Shown: positions 22,847 to 30,781, counted from the first letter of the stretch. The stretch is 34,914 nucleotides of DNA from Ramlibacter sp. (GCA_029237735.1 JAQZBU010000070.1:1-34914), one strand, 5' to 3'. Notes: generated by a model from the sequence alone, not told the origin. Numbers and translations: made by a program.

Positions 22847-23152
22847 TCAGCTCTTGCTGCTCTGGTTGCCGCCCTGGCTGCCACTTTGGCTACCACGTTG
22901 CGACTGTTTGCCGGGCATGTCCTCGTCCTGATCCATGCCCGATTGCCTGTTGCCCGAGCCCTGGTCCGCTTGACTGCCCTGGTCGCGCATCTTGTCGCGA
23001 TTGGCTTGGCTGCCTTGGCCCTGATCCTGTTGGCTGCGGTCCTGCTGGCCTTGCCCGGCTTGGCCACGATCTGGTTGCTGGCTGGTGCCGCGGTCGCTTT
23101 GCTGGCCGGAACCCTGATTGCCCTGGTTCTGCTGGTTGCTGCCTTGCGCCAT
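22847..23152 (-). CDS. Gln/Gly/Ser-rich disordered protein, 101 residues
   Basis: The sequence consists almost entirely of Gln, Gly, Ser, Asp, Asn and Arg with short imperfect repeats (QGQQDRSQQDQGQG, DQGSQADQGSGNRQSG, SQRGSQSGSQGGNQ) and no hydrophobic segment, so it is intrinsically disordered and prion-like in composition. AAAGGAG five bases before the ATG and a strong terminator show that it is a real monocistronic gene. Similar low-complexity proteins in Comamonadaceae have no known function; a role in stress protection or condensates is speculation. A CTCCTACG motif faces the gene about 113 bp upstream. Confidence 0.8.
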   Translation of the reverse strand: MAQGSNQQNQGNQGSGQQSDRGTSQQPDRGQAGQGQQDRSQQDQGQGSQANRDKMRDQGSQADQGSGNRQSGMDQDEDMPGKQSQRGSQSGSQGGNQSSKS

Positions 23153-23403
23153 TTGTCTCTCCTTTGAAAGTTACTACACCGTTGACGCGGCCACGCCGGA
23201 GCAGGCCACGAATTGAATCTAACGATGAGCCCTCGGCGGTCTTGTCGGACGGCGGCTCAAGGGTCGTAGGAGCTCGACCGACACCGCGTCCTATGCCTCA
23301 TCTATGGTTCACCCTAATGGCGCGGCCCATCGAGTCCTATAGATTCCCCGTAGTTGTCCGACAACTTGACCGCCTGACCAACTGCAGCAAGGAGACTTAT
23401 TCC
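23153..23403. promoter_or_regulatory. Divergent regulatory region between the disordered-protein gene and the transporter operon
   Basis: A 251-bp region. Toward the transporter it holds TATAGA (23338-23343) as a possible -10 box and a 15-bp palindrome (separate entry). Toward the minus gene it holds CCTACG (23265-23270). TTGTCGGACGG at 23242-23252 resembles 14958-14968. TCCTAT occurs twice (23289-23294 and 23335-23340). Confidence 0.4.
23352..23366. promoter_or_regulatory. GntR/FadR-type operator in front of the TTT operon
   Basis: AGTTGTCCGACAACT is a perfect palindrome with 7-bp arms and one central base. Its core TTGTCCGACAA fits the FadR-subfamily GntR consensus TNGTNNNACNA. It lies 9 bp after a possible -10 box and 37 bp before the Bug-protein ATG, a position for repression by blocking polymerase. 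No GntR gene is present in the window. Confidence 0.55.
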
Positions 23404-24387
23404 ATGTCGATCCGTTCCCGCCGCTCGTTGATGGCAGCCGCTGTGGCTGCCGTTGCCTTATCCGCCCTGTCGTTTCCCGCCGCGGCGCAAAACTACCCCG
23501 CCCGGCCCATCACGCTCATCGTGCCGTGGGGCGCGGGCGGCGGCACCGACGCCACTGCTCGCATTCTCGCCAGCCTGATGGAGAAGGACCTGGGCCAGCC
23601 CGTGAGCGTGGTCAACCGCACGGGCGGCAACGGCGTGGTGGGGCACGCGGCGATCGCGTCGGCGCCGCCTGACGGCTACACGATCGGCCTCGCGACGGTG
23701 GAGATCGCCATGATGCACTGGCAGGGCCTCACGGAACTGACGGGCGCCTCGTACACGCCGATCGGCCTCGTCAATGCCGACCCGGCCGGCGTGCAGGTTC
23801 GCGCCGATGCACCGTACAAGACAGTCAACGAGCTGCTCGCGGCGATCAAGGCCAACCCCGGGAAGTTCAAGGCATCGGGTACTGGCCAGGGCGGCATCTG
23901 GCATCTTGCGATTGCGGGCCTGCTGCGCGACCAGAAGATCGACCCGGCCGCGTTGCCGTGGGTGCCTAGCAACGGCGCGGCACCCGGCTTGCAGGACATG
24001 GTGGCCGGCGGCGTCGAGGTTGCGCCGGTGTCGCTGCCCGAAGCGCGGTCGCTGATCGACGCGGGCAAGGTGAAGAGCCTCGCGATCATGGATGCGAAAC
24101 CGTCGGCGCTTTACCCGAACGTGCCAACGCTCAAGTCGGCCATTGGCAGCGACTGGACCATGGCCGCGTGGCGCGGCATCGTCGCGCCCAAGGGCATTCC
24201 GGCCGACGTGCGAGACAAGCTCGCCGCCGCAGTGCGCAAGGCGGCCACGAGCAAGGAATACACCGACTTCATGGCAAGCCGCGGCTTCGGCGTGATCTAT
24301 GCCGGGCCGGATGACTTCGGCAAGTTCATGGCCAAGGCCGATACCGACCTGGGCGCGACGATGAAGGCCGTGGGCCTGGTGAAATAA
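23404..24387 (+). CDS. Tripartite tricarboxylate transporter substrate-binding protein (Bug/TctC)
   Basis: 327 residues. The signal peptide MSIRSRRSLMAAAVAAVALS with twin arginines leads to cleavage near AAAQ. The mature protein starts NYPARPITLIVPWGAGGGTD, the classic Bug opening in which the glycine-rich loop binds the ligand carboxylate; PPDGYTIGLATV and VPTLKS follow as usual in the family. It binds a carboxylate in the periplasm and delivers it to the TctAB membrane components encoded immediately downstream. The ligand cannot be read from sequence. AAGGAG ten bases before the ATG gives strong translation. Confidence 0.93.
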   Translation: MSIRSRRSLMAAAVAAVALSALSFPAAAQNYPARPITLIVPWGAGGGTDATARILASLMEKDLGQPVSVVNRTGGNGVVGHAAIASAPPDGYTIGLATVEIAMMHWQGLTELTGASYTPIGLVNADPAGVQVRADAPYKTVNELLAAIKANPGKFKASGTGQGGIWHLAIAGLLRDQKIDPAALPWVPSNGAAPGLQDMVAGGVEVAPVSLPEARSLIDAGKVKSLAIMDAKPSALYPNVPTLKSAIGSDWTMAAWRGIVAPKGIPADVRDKLAAAVRKAATSKEYTDFMASRGFGVIYAGPDDFGKFMAKADTDLGATMKAVGLVK

Positions 24388-24396
24388 ACCGGGCTG

Positions 24397-24870
24397 ATGA
24401 AAGTCAACGACGCAGTCTTCGGGCTGGCGCTGGCAGCCCTGGGCGGGGCTGTACTCATCGGGGTGCAGGGTTTCCCGAAGATCCCAGGCCAGTCCGTCGG
24501 GCCCGCGCTTTTCCCGGGACTGATCGCGGTGGGGCTGTGCGTCTGCGGCGTGCTGCTGGTCGTGCGCGGTATTCGCGATAGAGCGCGCGCGCCGTGGGTG
24601 GTGTGGGACGATTGGGTGCGCTCGCCGCGCCATGTTCTGGCGCTGGCGGTGCTGCTGGGCTCTATCGTCTTCTACATCGCCGCGGCCGGCTGGCTCGGTT
24701 TCCTGCCCACCGCGGCGATCATCCTGATGTCGATGTTCTCGGTGTTGCGCGTGCCGCCGGCGCGCGCCTTGCTGTTTGCCGTGGTGGCGACACTGGTGAT
24801 TCATTTCGCCTTCTACAAGCTGCTGCGTGTGCCGCTCCCTTGGGGATTGCTGACCCCTTATGCCTGGTAA
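24397..24870 (+). CDS. Tripartite tricarboxylate transporter small membrane subunit (TctB)
   Basis: 157 residues, about four transmembrane helices: 7-25, 38-59, 82-115 (two closely spaced hydrophobic stretches) and 128-150. The segment GQSVGPALFPGLIAVGL is the TctB signature G-P-x-x-F-P, and GFLPTAAIIL follows. TctB is the small membrane partner of TctA in this secondary transporter. It begins 9 bp after the receptor gene and is followed by TctA after 15 bp, a tight operon. Confidence 0.9.
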   Translation: MKVNDAVFGLALAALGGAVLIGVQGFPKIPGQSVGPALFPGLIAVGLCVCGVLLVVRGIRDRARAPWVVWDDWVRSPRHVLALAVLLGSIVFYIAAAGWLGFLPTAAIILMSMFSVLRVPPARALLFAVVATLVIHFAFYKLLRVPLPWGLLTPYAW

Positions 24871-24885
24871 CCGGGAAATGTTTTC

Positions 24886-26391
24886 ATGATGACTGCGGTG
24901 GGCCAGGCCTTCGCGATGGTGTTCGAGCCGTACACCATCATGGTGATGGTCATCGCGGCGCTGTACGGCTTGTTCGTCGGCGCCGTCCCCGGCCTCACGG
25001 CGACGATGGCCACGGCGCTTTTGGTGCCTGTGACGTTCTTCATGCCGCCGATTCCGGCCATCGCCGCGATGGTCACGGCCACCGCGATGGCGATCTTCTC
25101 GGGTGACATCCCTGGCTGCCTGCTGCGCATCCCGGGTACACCGGCCTCGGCGGCGTATACGGATGAAGCGTTCGCGATGACTCGCAAAGGCGAGGCCGAG
25201 ACCGCGCTCGGCGCGGGGCTGGTCTTCTCGGCGGTGGGCGGGCTGTTCGGCACCGCGGTGCTGATCGTGGCGGCGCCGACGCTTGCGAACTTCGCGCTCA
25301 ACTTCAGTTCCTTCGAGTACTTCTGGCTCGTGCTGCTGGGCCTGACCTGCGCAGTGTTCATCACCACCAACCAGCCGCTCAAGGGTGTCGTCACGCTGCT
25401 GCTGGGCCTGCTGGTGGCGTGCGTCGGGCTGGGCAACCCCGCAGGCTTTCCGCGCTTTACCTTCGGCAATACCGAGATGATGGGTGGCATCGGGATGATC
25501 GCGATGATGATCGGCATGTTCGCGATCTCGGAAATCATCCGCTTCGTCGTGGACACCACCCCGCCCGGCGAACTCGTCGTGGAGAAGGTGGGCAACGTGA
25601 TGGCAGGGCAGTGGGCGCTGGCCAAGAAATACCCAGTGCAGATCCTGCGCGGCAGCGCGCTGGGCACGGCGGTGGGTGCGTTGCCCGGCGCGGGCGCCGA
25701 CATCGCGGCCTGGATGTCGTATGCCATGAGCAAGAAGTTCTCGAAGGAGCCGGAGAAATTCGGCACCGGCCACGTCGAGGGCATCGTCGAATCGGGCGCC
25801 GCCAACAATAGCGCGCTGGCCGGCGCGTGGATTCCGGCGCTGGTGTTCGGCATTCCCGGCGACTCGATCACGGCCATTGTGATCGGCGTGCTCTACATGA
25901 AGAACATGAACCCGGGGCCAACGCTGTTCACCACCAATCCGCAGAACATCTACGCGGTGTTCCTGCTGTTCATCATCGCCAACATCATCATGATCCCGCT
26001 GGGCATTCTGTGCATCAAAGTCGCCAGGCGAATCCTGCGCGTGCCGCGCGAATTGCTCATGCCCATGATCCTGCTGTTCTGCATCGTCGGCACCTTTGCC
26101 ATCAACAACTCGACGTTCGAGATCGGGGTGATGCTGGTGGCGGGCGTCATCGCGTACCTGCTGGAGGCCAACCGGTTCCCGATCGCGCCGGCGATCCTGG
26201 GCGTGGTGCTTGGCGGCATGCTCGAGGAGAACTTCATCACCTCGATGATCAAATCCGACGGCAGCCTCATGGCTTTCTTCCAGCGGCCCATCGCGCTGGG
26301 CCTGGCCGTGATCACGATGCTGGTGTGGTTCGCGCCGCTGGCCCTGCGGGGGTTGCGGACGCTGAGGGAGCGTCGCCTGGCCGCGAGCTGA
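24886..26391 (+). CDS. Tripartite tricarboxylate transporter large permease (TctA)
   Basis: 501 residues with about 10-12 transmembrane segments. Two family motifs are clear: GLFVGAVPGLTATMATALLV in the N-terminal half and the repeated version ALGTAVGALPGAGADIAAW in the second half; IFSGDIPGCLLRIPGTPASA is the conserved loop after the first. TctA carries the transport path and uses an ion gradient. Two adjacent ATG codons form the start (24886 or 24889). The last 80 bp overlap the antisense end of the EamA gene. Confidence 0.94.
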   Translation: MMTAVGQAFAMVFEPYTIMVMVIAALYGLFVGAVPGLTATMATALLVPVTFFMPPIPAIAAMVTATAMAIFSGDIPGCLLRIPGTPASAAYTDEAFAMTRKGEAETALGAGLVFSAVGGLFGTAVLIVAAPTLANFALNFSSFEYFWLVLLGLTCAVFITTNQPLKGVVTLLLGLLVACVGLGNPAGFPRFTFGNTEMMGGIGMIAMMIGMFAISEIIRFVVDTTPPGELVVEKVGNVMAGQWALAKKYPVQILRGSALGTAVGALPGAGADIAAWMSYAMSKKFSKEPEKFGTGHVEGIVESGAANNSALAGAWIPALVFGIPGDSITAIVIGVLYMKNMNPGPTLFTTNPQNIYAVFLLFIIANIIMIPLGILCIKVARRILRVPRELLMPMILLFCIVGTFAINNSTFEIGVMLVAGVIAYLLEANRFPIAPAILGVVLGGMLEENFITSMIKSDGSLMAFFQRPIALGLAVITMLVWFAPLALRGLRTLRERRLAAS

Positions 26392-27307
26392 GCCCCTTCG
26401 CCGCGTTGGTCGTTCGAGTGGTCACCGCGATCCCCGCCAGGATCGTGACGATTCCGGCCAAGTGGAACGCCTGCGGCTGCTCGCCGAGAAAGATCATCGC
26501 AAGTACGGTGCCGAACAGCGGCATCAGGGGCAGCGATGTGCTTGCCGTGTTGGGCCCGACAGCGGCCACCGCGCGGTTCCAGCACGTGAAGGCGATAACA
26601 GATGCGAAAACGGCTGTGTATGCCAGCCCGATGATCGCGCCCAACGTGAGGCCTGGCAGGATCGGTGCGGCCTGGACGCTCTCCACCAGCATGGGGCCGG
26701 CCAGCATCGGCACGGTCAGCGCGGACATTGCGAACAGGAAGGCGCTGCCCCGCAGTTCGGGCGGCAGGCGCCGCACCAACACCGAGTACACGCCCCACAC
26801 GGGCATGCCGAGCAGAATCCAGGCGTCGCCGGCATGGATGTCCATGTGCAGCAGCAGGGCCGGGTCTCCATGGCTGAGGATGACGAGCACACCCGCGAAT
26901 GAGAGCAGCACGCCCACCACCTGCGCCTGGGTGGCTTTCTGCCGCTCGATCACCCAGGAGCAGAGCATCACGAACATCGGGGCGGCGGAGCTGATCAGCA
27001 CCGCGTTGGTCGTAGTGGTGCGCTGCAGGCCGAGGTACACCATGGACTGGAACATCGCGCCGCCGGTCAGCGCCAGCATGCACAGCAACGCCGCATGGCG
27101 GCGAACCAGGTGCCATTTTCCGCGCAGCAGTGGCCAGGCGATGGGTATGAGGATGAGTGCGGCGAGCAGCCAGCGCCAGAAGTTGAGCGTGAGGGGTGGC
27201 CACACTTCGCGTAGAGCGCGTCCGACAACCCAGTTGCCGGCCCAGAACAGGTTGGCAAGCGCGAGCAAGGCGCAAGTCTGCCAGGTGCGCAGCGCGGACG
27301 GGTTCAT
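26312..27307 (-). CDS. EamA-family (DMT superfamily) transporter
   Basis: 331 residues with ten predicted transmembrane helices in two EamA repeats; conserved pieces include LANLFWAGNWVVGRAL at the first helix, FQSMVYLGLQRTTTTNAVLI and the second-repeat end ASTSLPLMPLFGTVLAMIFL followed by GEQPQAFHLAGIVTILAGI. Such proteins export metabolites or amino acids; the substrate is unknown. A perfect AAGGAG site supports the start. The hydrophilic tail (GLSSRPGDAPSASATPAGPA) is encoded antisense to the last 80 bp of tctA, which suggests the tail lost an earlier stop. Confidence 0.9.
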   Translation of the reverse strand: MNPSALRTWQTCALLALANLFWAGNWVVGRALREVWPPLTLNFWRWLLAALILIPIAWPLLRGKWHLVRRHAALLCMLALTGGAMFQSMVYLGLQRTTTTNAVLISSAAPMFVMLCSWVIERQKATQAQVVGVLLSFAGVLVILSHGDPALLLHMDIHAGDAWILLGMPVWGVYSVLVRRLPPELRGSAFLFAMSALTVPMLAGPMLVESVQAAPILPGLTLGAIIGLAYTAVFASVIAFTCWNRAVAAVGPNTASTSLPLMPLFGTVLAMIFLGEQPQAFHLAGIVTILAGIAVTTRTTNAAKGLSSRPGDAPSASATPAGPAARTTPAS

Positions 27308-27363
27308 GGCATCTCCTTGGGTTGGTACATGGCGAACCCATTGTGGAAAGCCGTTGCAGCAGC

Positions 27364-27380
27364 GTCCTGAGGCACAGGAC
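27364..27380. other. Hairpin in the gap between hydrolase-LuxR and EamA genes
   Basis: GTCCTG-AGGCA-CAGGAC has a perfect 6-bp stem, followed by CCCGGTCCGGG. No U-run follows on either strand, so it is not a canonical terminator. The 123-bp gap 27308-27430 holds nothing else recognisable. Confidence 0.3.
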
Positions 27381-27430
27381 CCGGTCCGGGCCACGTTCGA
27401 GAAGAAATGGCAGGACCGTGGTCCCGGGTC

Positions 27431-28507
27431 TCAGTCGGCGCGGCTGCCGAACCCCGCTTCGCGCGCGCGCACGATGGCTTGCGCACGATTCTCGACCTCG
27501 AGCTTGGCAAAGATGCTGGTGATGTGGTTGCGCACGGTCTTTTCAGACAGGGACAAGCGCGCGGCGATCTGAGCGTTGTCGCGCCCCTGCGCGATCAGCT
27601 CGACCAGTTCGCGCTCACGCGGCGTAAGCTGCGCGAAGACGCCATCGCCTGCGGCCTGTGTGCGCGGCATGAAGGAACGGAACGCTTCGACCCATTGGTC
27701 CCAGGCCGTCTCGCCCTCGAGCAGGACGTGGTTGCGGCTGTCGAGCGGCACGAATCGCGCGCCGGGGATGAGGCTTGCGACACGGCGCCCCTCCTCGAAA
27801 GGCACTCGCGCATCGTGCGTGGCATGCAGCACCAGCGTCGGGCAGGCGATTCGCGCGGCGAGATCGCTCACGTCGAGATCATTGGTGACGTGCATGAAAC
27901 GCGCCGCGTTGGCGGGGGAGACGCTCACGCGTTCAAGCTCGTTGAACCAGGCGTGCTGCTCGGGCGTCCCGCCGGGGATGAACTGCGTGGTGAAGAACTG
28001 CCGGAACGCCGCGTTGTCCTTGCCCCAGCCGAGTTCGGCAAGGCGTGGCATGGTCAACGCTTCTTCGCGGGCCAGTGCAGAGTCGCTCCATCGCACGCGG
28101 CCGCGCGTGTAGCCTCCGTAGAGCACAAGGTGGCTGACGCGTTCAGGATGTCGCACCGCATAGGCTATGGCAATCGGAGCGCCTTGTGACGCGCCCAGCA
28201 GCGCAAAGCGCTCGAGCCCGGCGGCATCGGCCACCGCTTCGAGATCGTTTACCCATGCGTCGAACGAGATGTCAGGGACCTCGCGGTCGGACAAGCCGCA
28301 AGCGCGCGCGTCATAGCGCACCAGGGTGTGGTCGCGCGAGAGCTCGCGCAGCCAGTGTCGCCACACGGGGCTGTCCCAGTCGAAATCCAGGTGGTTAATG
28401 AAACTTCCGACGCGCAACAGCTGCGGGCCCTTTCCCGAAGTCGCATAGGCCAGCCGCACGCCGTCGGCCGTCGTGCAAAAGCGGATCTGCTGGCGGGCGC
28501 TCGTCAT
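27431..28507 (-). CDS. Alpha/beta-hydrolase fused to LuxR-type DNA-binding domain
   Basis: 358 residues. Residues 1-280 are an alpha/beta hydrolase with a complete-looking catalytic triad: nucleophile S107 in GASQG, D232 in HATHDARVP and H260 in SRNHVLL. Residues about 294-352 are a LuxR/GerE helix-turn-helix: LTPRERELVELIAQGRDNAQ, then IAARLSLSEKTVRNHITSIF. Fusions of this type exist in Actinobacteria and Proteobacteria as transcriptional regulators in which the hydrolase domain probably senses or processes a small ester or acyl ligand; the ligand is unknown. The start overlaps the stop of the Ldh-family gene (ATGA), so it is translated with the operon it may regulate. Confidence 0.92.
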   Translation of the reverse strand: MTSARQQIRFCTTADGVRLAYATSGKGPQLLRVGSFINHLDFDWDSPVWRHWLRELSRDHTLVRYDARACGLSDREVPDISFDAWVNDLEAVADAAGLERFALLGASQGAPIAIAYAVRHPERVSHLVLYGGYTRGRVRWSDSALAREEALTMPRLAELGWGKDNAAFRQFFTTQFIPGGTPEQHAWFNELERVSVSPANAARFMHVTNDLDVSDLAARIACPTLVLHATHDARVPFEEGRRVASLIPGARFVPLDSRNHVLLEGETAWDQWVEAFRSFMPRTQAAGDGVFAQLTPRERELVELIAQGRDNAQIAARLSLSEKTVRNHITSIFAKLEVENRAQAIVRAREAGFGSRAD

Positions 28508-29556
28508 GGGTGGGGCATCGGAACGCCCAGCTTCACGGCCCAGGGCTCGAGCATCGGCATGATCGAAGGGTAGAGCACGACGCCGCTTTCACGTTGCGCG
28601 TGCGCCAGCGCCAGCCCTTTTTCGCCGGGGGTGCGAACCTTCGATCCTGGCTTTGCAGGACGTGATGCACGGCATTGCTGCGCGACTGCGCCGGTTTGAC
28701 GGATGAATGCGTCCTGGCCGGCAAATGCCTTCGGGTCGATGACTTGCAGGAACACCGTGGCTCCCCATCCCTCGCGCGCATCAGCGCGTCCGTGGCCGGC
28801 GAGGCCGCCGGTCAAGGCTTCCACCAGCAGCGACATTCCGTAGCCCTTGTGGCCCGAATCGAGACCGCCCAGAGGCAGGATCGTGCCCTTGGGCTCGGTG
28901 AACAACACGGACGGGTCGTCCGAGGGCTGCCCGTGGCCGTCGATCACCCATTGCGCCGGCAACCGGCCACCTTCGCTGTGCAGCCGGTTGGTCAGCCCAT
29001 TGGTCGTCGCTGACGTGGAGATATCGACCAGCACCGGCACGCCGGTGGTCGGGATACCGGCCGAGATCGGATTAGGTGTGAAAACCGGGTCGAGCCCGCC
29101 GAACGGCGCGACGCTGGCGGCATTCGGGTCCGAGCAGGTCAGCAGCATCAGCAGGCCCTGGTCCGTCGCGCGCTTGAGGTAAGCGGCCAGGCACGCGATG
29201 TGGTGGCTGCGCCGGATGACTACCGTGCCGGTACCGCAACGCGCGGCGCGTTCGGTGGCGAGCGCCATTGCCCGCAACACCAGCCAGGGGCCCGGCAGTC
29301 GCCGGCCATCCCATGTGACAGCTGCGGGCGCGTCGGCGATCACGGCCGGTTCGCCCTCGCGCGTCATCGCGCCGGACTCGAGTTCCTTCAGGTACGAGGC
29401 GAGCAGGGCGAGCCCGTGCGTGTTGTGGCCCATCAGGTCGGCCTCGACCAGAATCTGCGCCACCGCCTCGGCCTTGTCGGCGGAAAGCTCCATGGCCGTC
29501 AGCAGCCGGGTCGCGAAATCGACCAGGGCGGGCGCGGTGTAACGGGCAGCGCTCAT
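28504..29556 (-). CDS. Ldh-family (malate/L-lactate/ureidoglycolate dehydrogenase type) oxidoreductase
   Basis: 350 residues of the Ldh_2 family of NAD(P)-dependent 2-hydroxy-acid dehydrogenases. The motif [20 protein letters not shown] contains the catalytic histidine region (H44/H47), usually G-H-x-S-H-G; the serine is a threonine here. Other landmarks are [26 protein letters not shown] and [18 protein letters not shown]. It should oxidise a 2-hydroxy acid or reduce a 2-keto acid in the cytosol. AGGAGG lies before the ATG. The start overlaps the crotonase stop by 4 bp and the end overlaps the hydrolase-LuxR start by 4 bp, indicating translational coupling. Confidence 0.91.
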   Translation of the reverse strand: MSAARYTAPALVDFATRLLTAMELSADKAEAVAQILVEADLMGHNTHGLALLASYLKELESGAMTREGEPAVIADAPAAVTWDGRRLPGPWLVLRAMALATERAARCGTGTVVIRRSHHIACLAAYLKRATDQGLLMLLTCSDPNAASVAPFGGLDPVFTPNPISAGIPTTGVPVLVDISTSATTNGLTNRLHSEGGRLPAQWVIDGHGQPSDDPSVLFTEPKGTILPLGGLDSGHKGYGMSLLVEALTGGLAGHGRADAREGWGATVFLQVIDPKAFAGQDAFIRQTGAVAQQCRASRPAKPGSKVRTPGEKGLALAHAQRESGVVLYPSIMPMLEPWAVKLGVPMPHP

Positions 29557-30458
29557 CGCGCACCTCCTCGCGACTCGAGCTCGCGGATTCGCTCGCGTGC
29601 ATCGTCGCCTTCGGGAATGGGCTGCCCGCTGTCGCGCCACTGCACTGCCGCCTTGAAACCCTCCGCCTGCGCATAGCGGCGAAACCACAGCCCCTCGGGG
29701 TTGTGGCGCGTGATCCCGTCGAAGACCGTCGCCATCTGCTGACTCTGCTCCAAGCCCATCGCGAGCATCACCTGGTTGACGACCATCTTGTGCATGGCCA
29801 GGTGGCTGCGCGGCACGCCCGCGATGCGGTTAGCCAGGCTCATGGTCGCGCCTTCGAGCGCCTCGGGCGCCACCGCGTCGTTGGCCAGGCCCCACGCTAG
29901 CGCGGTTCGCCCATCGATGGTGTCGCCCGTGAACATGAGCTGCTTGGCGCGCGTGGGGCCGAGCCGATAGGTCCACATCGCCGTCGTCGGGCAGCCCCAC
30001 ACGCGCGTGGGCATGTAGCCGATGCGTGCATCGTCCGCCATCACCAGCAGGTCGCAGCACAGCGCGATGTCGCTGCCGCCCGCGGCCGCGAAGCCATGCA
30101 CCTTGGCGATGGTCGGCTTGGGGCTTTTCCACAGCGTCATGAAGTCCTCGGTGTTGCGCTTCATGTACGCATAGTCTTCCATCGGGTCCCAGGGATGGCG
30201 CTCTTGCTGGCAGGGGTGGTCGATTTGTCCCTCGCCGAAGTGAGTGAGGTCGTAACCGCCGCAGAACCCCTTGCCCGCGCCCTCGACGACGATGACGTGG
30301 ACCTCGTCGTCGGCATTGGCCCACTCCACGGCGGCGCGGATCTCGCGCGGCGTGGCCTCGTTGATTGCGTTCAGCCGCTCGGGACGGTTGAGCAGAAGGC
30401 GTGCGACGCGCGGGTTGCCGGCGTCCTTGTCTATTCGAAGCGTGCTGAATTCGGGCAT
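29553..30458 (-). CDS. Crotonase-family protein lacking both hydratase glutamates
   Basis: 301 residues. The crotonase fold is evident: [11 protein letters not shown], oxyanion-hole segment [13 protein letters not shown], and [20 protein letters not shown]. In enoyl-CoA hydratase two glutamates are catalytic; here the first position is D130 (GGSDIAL) and the second T151 (GYMPTRVWG). So dehydration of an ordinary enoyl-CoA is unlikely and another crotonase reaction, such as isomerisation, hydrolysis or C-C cleavage, is probable (inference). A longer insert ([20 protein letters not shown]) before helix 3 is also unusual. GGAGAG precedes the ATG. It is the first gene of the minus-strand three-gene operon. 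Confidence 0.9.
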   Translation of the reverse strand: MPEFSTLRIDKDAGNPRVARLLLNRPERLNAINEATPREIRAAVEWANADDEVHVIVVEGAGKGFCGGYDLTHFGEGQIDHPCQQERHPWDPMEDYAYMKRNTEDFMTLWKSPKPTIAKVHGFAAAGGSDIALCCDLLVMADDARIGYMPTRVWGCPTTAMWTYRLGPTRAKQLMFTGDTIDGRTALAWGLANDAVAPEALEGATMSLANRIAGVPRSHLAMHKMVVNQVMLAMGLEQSQQMATVFDGITRHNPEGLWFRRYAQAEGFKAAVQWRDSGQPIPEGDDARERIRELESRGGAR

Positions 30459-30516
30459 CGTGATCTCTCCTGTCAGGCCGCGGCCAGTGTATCGGCGCCT
30501 CGACGCGCTGTCATTT

Positions 30517-30549
30517 CCTACAACGCGCGCCTCGTGTAGGGCCTACAGT
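30517..30549 (+). promoter_or_regulatory. Putative promoter CCTACA-N21-TACAGT with palindrome
   Basis: TTCCTACA (CCTACA at 30517-30522) is followed after 21 bp by TACAGT (30544-30549). Overlapping the second box is a perfect palindrome TGTAGG-G-CCTACA (30535-30547), which itself contains the CCTACA word in both orientations. A start near 30556 would leave about 20 nt of leader before the 65-residue gene. Confidence 0.4.
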
Positions 30550-30577
30550 AGTGGTATCACCCCCGAAGGAGTAGCGA

Positions 30578-30775
30578 ATGGGCAGCACGAGCATCGGACG
30601 CGGACCGGCATCCGGCGGCAACGAGAACCACGAGGCCAACCCCGTGCACACCACCCTGGGCGAAGAGGTCAAGCAGGAGCCGCCGGCCGGCAACCGGAAC
30701 GAGCTCGACGAGTCGGCGCCTGCCAAGGACAAGACGCCTGAACCGGCGCGGGTAAGCCCTCGGCGGAAGGGCTGA
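30578..30775 (+). CDS. Small disordered hypothetical protein, 65 residues
   Basis: MGSTSIGRGPASGGNENHEA begins a hydrophilic sequence rich in Glu, Pro, Asn and Lys that ends in a basic patch (ARVSPRRKG); no hydrophobic core, so probably disordered. The AAGGAG site eight bases before the ATG and the terminator overlapping its stop support a real monocistronic gene. It resembles in composition the 74- and 90-residue small proteins near 18.3-18.8 kb. Function unknown. Confidence 0.75.
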   Translation: MGSTSIGRGPASGGNENHEANPVHTTLGEEVKQEPPAGNRNELDESAPAKDKTPEPARVSPRRKG

Positions 30776-30781
30776 TTTTTT
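30755..30781 (+). terminator. Rho-independent terminator overlapping the stop of the 65-residue gene
   Basis: AGCCCT (30755-30760), loop CGGCGGA, AGGGCT (30768-30773), then GA and six T (30776-30781). The stop codon TGA (30773-30775) is partly in the stem. Confidence 0.8.

Noticed and set aside
23458..25773. 771-codon open frame on the minus strand
   Set aside because: Covers the opposite strand of the Bug, TctB and TctA genes, which have signal peptide, membrane helices and family motifs; the antisense product is His/Arg-rich nonsense.
25827..27572. 581-codon open frame on the plus strand
   Set aside because: Lies over tctA in another frame and antisense to the EamA gene; no recognisable domain.
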